Of a stretch of DNA of 24,207 bases, positions 17,050 through 24,207 are shown in pieces (positions within the stretch are counted from its first letter, which is position 1; every line of letters starts with the position of its first letter). The notes beneath the pieces were generated by a model that searched no databases, was not told the origin of the DNA, and saw nothing but the letters and a program-made list of their open reading frames with translations. The position numbers were made by a program, and so were the translations under genes. The DNA is from Priapulus caudatus. Lineage: Eukaryota; Priapulida; Priapulimorpha; Priapulimorphida; Priapulidae. The stretch lies in the NCBI RefSeq assembly GCF_000485595.1, contig NW_014577486.1:233432-257638 (forward strand), written 5' to 3'.

Positions 17050-18798
17050 ATGGTGACGCCGGCATTCAACTTCAACGTGGGCGTCCTCGGTCACATCGAC
17101 AGCGGCAAGACGTCGCTGGCGCGCGCGCTCAGCACCGTCGCCAGCACCGCCTCCTTCGACAAGAACCCGCAGAGCAGGGAGAGGGGCATCACCCTCGACC
17201 TCGGCTTCTCCTGCTTCAGCGTGCCCCTCCCTGAGCACCTCCGCACGACGACCGAGGAGGCGGAGGAGGAGGAGGAGGGGATGATGCAGGTGACGCTCGT
17301 CGACTGCCCCGGCCACGCGTCGCTGATTCGCACGATCATAGGGGGCGCTCAGATCATCGACCTCATGCTCCTCGTCGTCGACGTCACGAAGGGCGTGCAG
17401 ACGCAGACGGCAGAGTGCCTCGTGCTGGGCCGCGTCGTCTGCCGGCGCATGCTCGTCGCGCTCAACAAGGTGGACCTGCTGCCGACGGAGACGCGGGAGC
17501 GCACGGTGGAGCGCGCGCGTCGCAAGCTGCGCGCCACTCTCCGCGCGATGGGGTACGACGACGACACAGCGATGGTCGCCGTCTCCGCGCGCCCCGGCGG
17601 TCCGGACGCCGCGACGCCCGCGGAGGGAGTCGACGAGCTGGTGGCGCTGCTGCGGCGGAGCGCGCACCGGCCCGCTCGCGCCTCCACCGCCGCCGCCGGT
17701 CCGTTCGTGTTCGCCGTCGACCACTGCTTCGCGATGCGCGGGCAGGGCACGGTGATGACGGGCACGGTGCTGCGCGGCGCCGTGGCGACGAACGACGTCG
17801 TCGAGATCCCCGCGCTCGGCGGAGCGACGCGCCGCGTCAAGTCGATGCAGATGTTCCGGCGTCCCGTCGATCGCGCGGCGCAGGGCGACCGCGTCGGCGT
17901 CTGCGTGACGCAGTTCGACCCGCGCCTGCTCGAGCGCGGCCTCGCGGCGACGCCCGGCTCGCTGCCGACCCTCTCTGCCGCCGTCGCTTTCGTCGCGCGC
18001 ATACCCTACTACAAGGGGCGCTGCGGCACGCGCGCGAAGATGCACGTCAGTCTCGGGCACGCCACCGTCATGGCGCGCGTGTCGTATTTCGCGCGTGCCG
18101 ACGCGCCGCCCGACGACGCCGATCCCGACGCGTTTGACTTCTCCGCCGATTACCTCTACCAGGACGAGCTCCCCGACGCGAAATCCGACGAGAATGGCGG
18201 CGGCGGCGGCGGCGAATCGGAGGCGAGCGTCGTCGCCGCGGCGACAGGCCGGCAGTTCGCGCTGCTCGAGTTTGAGCACCCGGTGACGTGCGTTCGCGAC
18301 TCGATCGTGATCGGCTCGCGGCTCGACGCCGACGCGCACGCCAATGCGTGCCGCCTCGCGTTCCACGGCCGCGTCGTTGCCGCGGCGACCGACGCGGGCT
18401 ACGCGGCGACGCTGCTGCCGCGGCTGCGCGTCTACAAGGAGAAGGCGCGCGAGGGCATCGCGGAGCGAGTCGCCGACGCTTACACCGTCGTCGGACGCGC
18501 GCTGTTCAAGCGCGAGAGCAATGTGAATCGATTCGTCGGCCTGAAGGTGGCGCTGTCGACCGGAGAGGATGGCGTCATCGAGGGCGGGTTCGGGCAGAGC
18601 GGCAAGTTCAAGGTCAGGATTCCGGCCGGGGTGAAACCGGAGACGGCGGCGCTGCTGGAGGGGAAGAAGAAGGGGAAGGGGAAGGGGAAGTCGGAAGTGG
18701 AGAGCGCGGCGGGAGAGAAGCGGGAGGAGGTCAAGATCGTTCTCGCGTTCAGGCGGTACGTGTACGACGCGGAGAAGAAGATGGTGCAGCCGAAGTAG
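17050..18798 (+). CDS. EEFSEC: Selenocysteine-specific elongation factor (eEFSec/SelB)
   Basis: A 582-aa GTPase that carries Sec-tRNA to the ribosome at UGA codons, working with SECIS elements and SBP2 in the cytosol. The GTP-binding motifs are all present: GHIDSGKT at 14-21, the RERGITLDLG switch I at 43-52, DCPGH at 85-89 with the catalytic His89, NKVD at 139-142 and SA at 179-180. EF-Tu-like domains II and III follow. The C-terminal domain IV ends in a Lys/Gly-rich stretch (KKKGKGKGK) and RRYVYDAEKKMVQPK, as in animal eEFSec. The length is near the human 596 aa, so it looks complete. ATG 17050 has a good context (ACCATGG) and starts just before the conserved core. There are Glu (about 69-76) and Gly (about 381-386) runs. 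Unlike vertebrate copies it has no introns, and its third codon positions are nearly all G or C. An old retrocopy replacement or intron loss could explain this. Confidence 0.97.
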   Translation: MVTPAFNFNVGVLGHIDSGKTSLARALSTVASTASFDKNPQSRERGITLDLGFSCFSVPLPEHLRTTTEEAEEEEEGMMQVTLVDCPGHASLIRTIIGGAQIIDLMLLVVDVTKGVQTQTAECLVLGRVVCRRMLVALNKVDLLPTETRERTVERARRKLRATLRAMGYDDDTAMVAVSARPGGPDAATPAEGVDELVALLRRSAHRPARASTAAAGPFVFAVDHCFAMRGQGTVMTGTVLRGAVATNDVVEIPALGGATRRVKSMQMFRRPVDRAAQGDRVGVCVTQFDPRLLERGLAATPGSLPTLSAAVAFVARIPYYKGRCGTRAKMHVSLGHATVMARVSYFARADAPPDDADPDAFDFSADYLYQDELPDAKSDENGGGGGGESEASVVAAATGRQFALLEFEHPVTCVRDSIVIGSRLDADAHANACRLAFHGRVVAAATDAGYAATLLPRLRVYKEKAREGIAERVADAYTVVGRALFKRESNVNRFVGLKVALSTGEDGVIEGGFGQSGKFKVRIPAGVKPETAALLEGKKKGKGKGKSEVESAAGEKREEVKIVLAFRRYVYDAEKKMVQPK

Positions 18799-19215
18799 AA
18801 TCGTCATTCGTTTCCTTCGCGCGCCGGGGGAAAGTTTCGTAACGCGTTGATAATGGAATTAGGGGAAATTAGGGCAATAACTTGTGTTTGTTGTGGTTAT
18901 TAATTTTGAAATATAAAAATTTTATTGTTAGGGAAATGTGCATTTTGTGTTTGTATACTTGCTCCCTCTACTCGTTATATATATATACATATATAGTTTA
19001 AGATTTAGTTATTAGAAAAAAGGTTATTCATATAGATGTGCTGCATAATTTTAATATTAAACCTGGATTTAATGTTTATTTTGAGATCTGTAAGGTTAGT
19101 ATCACGAGGTTCAGCCCTTGTCAAAATGAAGTTGAATTAAGGATCAAACTAGAAATTTTTACACGCTTTTAAGTGCTGCTTTTGTATAAATAAAAGTATT
19201 CCATTGTTCACCCTT
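18799..19215 (+). other. Probable EEFSEC 3' UTR
   Basis: The sequence turns AT-rich right after the stop. The first full AATAAA in good position is at 19189-19194. No A-tract that would mark a recent retroposed copy is seen. I see no SECIS element, nor is one expected. Confidence 0.5.
19189..19194 (+). terminator. Putative poly(A) signal
   Basis: AATAAA about 390 bases after the EEFSEC stop, followed by GT/T-rich sequence near 19200-19220. Confidence 0.5.
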
Positions 19216-20645
19216 TTTAAATAATATATTTTACCTCTTGTAATGGACTGCTCACGTTACGTTACCGGTCTATTCCTACTATATCGAACTGTTTTTTTCT
19301 TTTCAAATTTACTGTACAAGTTCGACAGTTTTTTTTCACTTTAAATTCACTGAAAAATCTGGCTATATGCCAGAATCTGCGAATATGCGACGTGGGCAGT
19401 TTGTTCACAGTTGACAGCACAGCGATGGTTGCTACGTGAGTAGGGGGTCCATCCACATAATAGAGATTTGCGTCACCGGCTACCTTTCTTCCAGTCGCAA
19501 CATGAAATGACAGGTGGCGCCTATCTCTCATCTTGACTGTGACAGGCGCGTCATCACTAAGTCGGCTTCATTTATATGCGCATTATTATATTATGACATT
19601 GCACTTGATCGACCTTTATCCACATTTTGTCTAATTTAGGTATACAGGTATAGGTAAAACAGGTGTGCAGGTATCCATTACAATAGGTATAGCGACAACG
19701 AAAGCTGGCTCTATATTACCAGGACGACACCAACGTCGATGGAAGACTACCACTACATGCACGTGTGTGGGCACGCATAATGGCACCTAACATATAAGCA
19801 GGTATGATACTTCTATATATTAAACTAAATAATGTTAATTATAATATAATTTGTATATTATAATTATTAATGTTAATATTATATAATATATCATTAGAAT
19901 TAGAATTAAATAAGCAATTAGAATATACTTGTATATAAATGATATCGTACAAGCAATAGTCGTATAGCAACCAGCATCGCGACTGTAGGGCAGTTTGTTA
20001 TATCCATGTGGAGTAAAGGTAGACGGTGGCAGAATCTACATGGTGAGAGCCAGGTAGCGGAGGCTGTACATCTATATCTGTATACATCATGTATCGGGAG
20101 AGAAGAAAGAGAATTCCGACGATGGCAAAATGCCGTAGACGCATGCTCATCAGACGCATGCTCACCGTTTGTTCGAAGGACCGATGTGGTAGACATTATC
20201 AATACATGGTCCCTTCTCTAGCGGATGTTAACTGTTACGGCAGTTATAAAAAACGCGAATCTGTGGTGTCTGTGTGTGGGATTACCGACATGGGCCGTAC
20301 ACGTAATCCGGTAATATGCGATAAGTCACGGCTATTATCCGTTTCATAGATTCTTCTTACGATTTTTTTCTCTCTTTCGCCGAATGACGCGTATTTTTTA
20401 ATGGTTATCTACACTGACACACATTTACTACGGACGTTTTACTTTTCGAAAGAATACTAATTTCTTGTGGGTGCGGGATCTCGCATTCCGAAGCTGCGAG
20501 AGTGTGTATCGTGCGTGTGTGACTGGCCGTGTCCGGTCGATTATGATTACCCGAATGATATTGCCTAGCGGCGCATGCATCTGATTATACTGGGACGTGG
20601 TTGCCACAGGCGCGAGCGCCAAAAATCTAGTACAACCGGGTCAGC
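19216..20645. other. AT-rich intergenic DNA, nothing identified
   Basis: No supported gene. An almost pure A/T stretch lies at about 19810-19920. GACGCATGCTCA is duplicated at 20137 and 20152. Confidence 0.35.
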
Positions 20646-20653
20646 GCTCTTAC

Positions 20654-20901
20654 CACAGGCACTTGAAGCGTATCAACTGTAAACACGCCGCCGCCATTGC
20701 GCGTACACATACACATAAATATAGCGTATCAACTGTAAACACGCCGCCGCCATTGCGCGTACACATACACATAAATATATAGACACAATAAACACATACA
20801 CATAAATATATATAAAAATATATATAAACTATATATTCATGTGTATGTGTACGCGCAATGGCGGCGGCGTGTTTACAGTTGATACGCTTCAAGTGCCTGT
20901 G
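20654..20901. mobile_element. Short palindromic element with 8-bp target duplication
   Basis: The 248-bp element has inverted ends of about 66 bp starting CACAGGCACTTGAAGCGTAT. It is flanked by a perfect 8-bp direct repeat, GCTCTTAC (20646-20653 and 20902-20909). A 56-bp part of the left end is duplicated in tandem (20668-20723 and 20724-20779). An 8-bp duplication fits P-element or hAT-type transposition. Its outer 18 bases are identical to the motif beside the PHD-finger gene (10880-10897). Confidence 0.92.
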
Positions 20902-20909
20902 GCTCTTAC

Positions 20910-21170
20910 ATTGCTGCGCAATCTGTTAATTGGCTTAAAATAGAATTAGACGGTCAATTTGAGATCGGCGCGGTGAATTTATTTTGGCGTGCGCGCATGG
21001 TTTGGAGTACCGACCCCGCACCGTTAACGCGGGTACACGGCGGTCTCCGGTACCACGCAGATACACGCACCGTACCCAGCAGAGTAACGCACGTTCCACT
21101 AGACAAGAGTGCGAGCGGTAGTACCGCACGTACAGGCGGGTGACACCGGAGATCACGCTACGTACGGTAC
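20910..21170. other. Intergenic DNA with a dispersed inverted motif
   Basis: CGCAGATACACGCACCGTAC near 21055 is an inverted copy, with two changes, of GTACGGTACGTGTATCTGTG near 21162. Many GTAC-rich words foreshadow the minisatellite that follows. No gene. Confidence 0.5.
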
Positions 21171-21835
21171 GTGTATCTGTGTGTAGCGCTGCGTCGTAAT
21201 TCGGCGTGTTACCGTGCGTGTATCCGCGTGTACGCCGCGTGTATCTGGTGTACGTGCGTGTACGCCGCGTCGTACGTGCGTGTCACGCGCGTTGTACGTG
21301 CGTGTGATCTGCGTGTACGTGCGTCGGTACCGCGCGTGTACGTGGCGTGTACGTGCGTGTACGCCGCGTGTACGTGCGTTGTACTCCGCGTGCAGCTTGG
21401 CGTGCACCGTGCGTGTACCGCGTGTACGTGCGTGTATCTGCGTGTACGTGCGTAGTATCTGCCGTGTAGCGTGCGTCTACCCGCGATGTACGATGCGTTA
21501 TCGTGCGTGGTATATCCGTGTGACCCAGTGTACGTGGCGTGTACCGCGCGTGCACGTGCGTGCATAGTTGCCGTGTACCCGCGTGTACGTGCGTGTATCT
21601 GTGTGTACGTGGCGTCGTGCTCTGGCGTGTGATGCGTGTAACGGCCGCGTGTTACGTGAGTGTACCCTGCGTGGTCGTGGCGTGTATCTCCGTGTACCCG
21701 CGTGTACGCGGTGCGTGTACCTGCGTGTACGTGCGTGTACGCCGCGTGTACGTGCGTGTCGCGCGCGTGCACGTGCGTGTACCGCGTTTTACGTGCGTGT
21801 ACCGATGTGCACCGCGCTGCAACCGCAAGTTAAGA
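21171..21835. repeat. GT/CG-rich minisatellite
   Basis: A degenerate array of GCGTGTACGT-type words (GCGTGTACGTGCGTGTAC, GCGTGTATCT, CGCGTGTACG) with a period of roughly 10-12 bases over about 650 bases. The open frames here on both strands, rich in Arg/Val/Cys or Thr/His/Arg, are by-products. Confidence 0.9.
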
Positions 21836-21929
21836 TGCACGTGATGTGACTCGCTTGGACTGCTGCTATTGGTCGGTTACATAGAACCGTTGTACATACA
21901 CAGCCACTCCGCAGACGCTGTGCAATCTG

Positions 21930-21976
21930 CCACACGTGGAAGAAAATATCAAACACGTGTGATATTTTCCACACGC
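21930..21976. repeat. Inverted repeat with ACACGTGT centre
   Basis: CGTGGAAGAAAATATCA pairs with TGATATTTTCCACACG, with small differences, around AACACGTG. Confidence 0.8.
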
Positions 21977-21998
21977 AAGAAATCGATGCGTTTGCACG

Positions 21999-22072
21999 CG
22001 CACACGCTGTGTTTTGTGCTGCGCCATCAGCCACGCGTGGCCGATGGCGCAGCCCAAAACACAGCGTGTGCG
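21999..22072. repeat. 74-base near-perfect palindrome
   Basis: The two 37-base halves are inverted copies with two mismatches and no spacer: CGCACACGCTGTGTTTTG on the left against CAAAACACAGCGTGTGCG on the right, centred on CACGCGTG at 22032-22039. It could extrude as a cruciform. Confidence 0.95.
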
Positions 22073-22148
22073 GCGGGCTTTAGCGTCGGAGCTGTGTTGC
22101 ATTGCCAGTGATGTGATTGATAAGCAGCTATGTATTACAGTTTTATAC

Positions 22149-22295
22149 TATGTATATGTATATCAAGAGTACATAATAGAGATATCTAATTATAGACTCT
22201 ATATCTATATATCTCTATGTCTCTATATATATCTATGTCTATTATCTCTAATAGACAATCTCTATTATGTACTCTTGATGTATATGTATATACAA
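22149..22295. repeat. AT-rich foldback
   Basis: TATCAAGAGTACATAATAGA in the left arm (about 22150-22182) pairs with TCTATTATGTACTCTTGATG in the right arm (22258-22293). The centre is made of ATCTCTATAT-type repeats that partly pair too. Confidence 0.85.
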
Positions 22296-22560
22296 TGTTT
22301 TGCTAATTTCGCAGATCGATTTTTTTGCGGTAGTTCATCGATCTATCCATGATTATTTTTAATTTGTTTGTTATCACGATCGATCGACCTTAGTTTCTCT
22401 GCTATCCATCGCACTAAGAATTTATATACATGTTACTATTAATTAATGTTATACTTTCGGATGTCGTGTCTAGTGACCTCCATTCTTGTTCGTTATTCGC
22501 CAGTACTATTCTTTCCTTCTATTCTTCTTATTAATTTTGTGTTCTACTATCGTTTTCTTT
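22296..22560. other. Intergenic DNA, nothing identified
   Basis: AT-rich; no coding, RNA or repeat signal that I can support. Confidence 0.3.
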
Positions 22561-22564
22561 TTAA

Positions 22565-22715
22565 ATGTTGTTATTATCATTATCATTATTATTATAATTA
22601 CTGTATGATTATTTCTACTATTATTATTATCCTCATCATCGTCATCATCATCACCATCGTCTTCAGCATCATCATCATTACCATCGTAATCATCATCTTC
22701 GCCGTCATCATGTAC
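22565..22715. repeat. Imperfect ATT/CAT trinucleotide repeat
   Basis: ATTATTATT words pass into CATCATCATC words over about 150 bases. The Asp-rich and Ile-rich frames that cross it are artefacts. Confidence 0.85.
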
Positions 22716-23440
22716 ATCTCCACATTTGTTTCCGTCGGAAATCTTCCGCATTTTTTGGCCGCACTAACTCTCGCTCTTTATAAACGCACCTTTATAGAGA
22801 CAATCAGTCAGTCAGTCAGGCCGCTTACAACAAAGCTCAACACTATCTAAATGCCTGCGCACTAGACAGCCACCACCGCTGTGGAGCAGGCGATAAGTAG
22901 AACACGCGGTGCACTCGCACAAGGTGAACGCGGTCGCGATGAAAGTGAGAGTTTTAGGGTGCTCGACAATGAAACGTTCATTTTCATCCACCGAGGTCGC
23001 TACGAGCGAAAGAATAGCGCACCCGTCCTCACGCCTGATTGTGACCTGCTCAAGCCCCAAGCGTGTGTGAGAAACGCATGCGAATTCGCTTTCCATTGTG
23101 CTGTCGTCAGCGTGTTAAAAACTTGTCGCCAAAATGGTTCGACGCTCGGCGGATGGGACAACAATCAAGGCAGGCGGTCACCTTCGACTGTTCCGAGCAC
23201 GCGTTAATTGAGAAACTGTGCACCCGGTTTTACATAATTATGCTACCTTGACGTGCGCACATCCGGCTCATGTCATTGTTTGAAGGCATAGCAGTGTTCG
23301 AACCATAGAAATAATAGGCCTACTAGTTAGATATTGTCTCTTTGTATATTTCTGTGGTTATAACCGCGTTCCGTTAGACTAGTAGCCCTATCTGTATTTT
23401 TCGCCGGTAACGTGCGTTTTTATAAGATTTAAAAAATGTA
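22716..23440. other. Intergenic DNA, nothing identified
   Basis: Frames of about 94 and 108 codons overlap on opposite strands (22812-23207) without recognisable motifs, so I do not call a gene. A short CAGT run (AGTCAGTCAGTCAGG) lies near 22806. Confidence 0.3.
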
Positions 23441-23885
23441 TCGTTTGATGCGTAAAAAACTCATTCTCTCCAGCTGATGGGGGGGGAATTCACGCAGGTT
23501 TTGGGATTTTTCCCGCATCGTAACTTCGTTTAGACTTACGTATAAGAAACCCATTCTCCCCAGCTGGGGGGTGGGGGGGATATACGCAGGGTTTGTGATT
23601 TTTTCCGTCTCAAAGCTTCGTTTGGACCTACGCATAAAAAACTCGTTTCCCTCAGCTGGGGATAAAATTTACGTAGGTAAGAGGTATTTTTCGTATTAAA
23701 GCCTCCTTGGAGCTATCTATGTGTAATAAACTCGTTTCCTTCAGCCGAGCGTAGAATTCACGTAGGGAATGTTTTGTTTTTTACCATGACGAGGGCACAT
23801 TTGTACGTGTAAGACGCTCCTTTCTTCCTGTTGGTGGCGGAGAGGAGAGGGTAGAATTCCCGCTGCTATTTTTCGTTTTTTACTA
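23441..23885. repeat. Diverged tandem array, about 90-bp unit, five copies
   Basis: Units start at about 23441, 23526, 23618, 23704 and 23797 (85-93 bp). Each has the order TCGTTT...ACGYATAAAAAACTC, then a CTCCAGCTGGGG-type block, then AATTYACGTAGG, then a T-rich TTTTTCG segment. Similarity falls from left to right. The units are not tRNA- or CRISPR-like. Confidence 0.85.
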
Positions 23886-24081
23886 TATATCGAAAGTGTG
23901 GATAATTTTGGCAATTCCTTTAACGTCCAAGCGAAAACAAATTGCACTCCAGCATTCTCTACATACATCGTGTTATTTCGTAAGACGTATAGCGTTTTTT
24001 TTGTACGCGATAGGTTGTAAACTAGGTTAAGACCAACAAACGAGCGTGCTCACCGACTACTTAGAGCTTTAATCTCTTTCT

Positions 24082-24207
<126 letters not shown>

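Noticed and set aside
16894-18807. A 637-codon open frame on the minus strand, rich in Arg, Leu and Ala
   Set aside because: It mirrors EEFSEC across its whole length. GC-rich coding DNA often leaves the opposite strand open, and the predicted protein has no domain.
17415-18842. Other long frames overlapping EEFSEC on the plus strand (240 and 184 codons)
   Set aside because: They are Arg-rich shadows of the GC-rich gene in shifted frames.
21153-21840. Many overlapping frames of up to 187 codons on both strands
   Set aside because: They all translate the GT/CG-rich minisatellite into repetitive Arg/Val/Cys or Thr/His text and have no independent support.
22812-23207. Overlapping frames of 94 (minus) and 108 (plus) codons
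   Set aside because: No motif, splice context or codon bias favours either. They may be chance frames in GC-moderate DNA.
23441-23885. CRISPR-like reading of the tandem array
   Set aside because: The whole unit is repeated, without unique spacers, and the context is a eukaryotic genome.

Overview
The window looks like a gene-sparse stretch of an invertebrate animal nuclear genome. It has spliced genes with GT/AG introns, a selenocysteine elongation factor, a Rho-kinase-like exon, TTAGGG-type telomere motifs at interstitial sites, microsatellites and many foldback DNA elements. I cannot name the species. The TTAGGG motifs fit many bilaterian phyla but are not typical of insects.

Layout. The left edge (118-210, minus strand) holds one exon that reads like the N-terminal part of a ROCK/Rho-kinase. 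The rest of that gene lies outside to the left, and its first exon was not found. From about 0.2 to 8.1 kb there is no supported gene: AT-rich DNA, a 0.6-kb foldback element (3.4-4.0 kb), a 0.3-kb foldback whose arms carry telomere repeats (4.83-5.14 kb), a TA run with a purine-rich tract (5.6-6.0 kb), a small hAT-like element (6.22-6.40 kb) and two interlocked foldback elements (7.27-8.13 kb). From 8.2 to 10.9 kb there is a transposon-like pair of convergent frames: a C-terminal P-element-type transposase remnant on the plus strand and an intact 604-codon PHD-finger protein on the minus strand. An 18-bp end motif beyond the PHD gene is identical to the end of a short element at 20.65-20.90 kb. 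From 10.9 to 12.7 kb lies a 1.7-kb element with long imperfect inverted ends and another element nested inside.

The core gene block runs from 13.1 to 19.2 kb on the plus strand. The first gene is a three-exon YAE1-like gene (13108-16770, joined protein 167 aa), which I assembled from splice signals, reading phase and the YAE1 GX3 repeat. It is followed after 279 bp by a single-exon EEFSEC gene (17050-18798, 582 aa) with a possible poly(A) signal at 19189. YAE1 helps insert the Fe-S cluster of ABCE1. EEFSEC delivers selenocysteinyl-tRNA to the ribosome. Both touch translation, but no direct partnership is known. A GC- and CpG-rich island begins near YAE1 exon 3 and covers EEFSEC.

The right part (19.2-24.2 kb) has no supported gene. 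It holds the short element with an 8-bp target duplication, a 0.6-kb GT-rich minisatellite, strong adjacent palindromes, an AT-rich palindrome, a diverged array of about 90-bp tandem repeats, and a long CT microsatellite at the edge.

The most interesting items are the possible two-gene P-type transposon with a matching short element, the telomere-repeat foldback, the intronless EEFSEC next to a split YAE1, and a full consensus match to a CTCF site upstream of YAE1.
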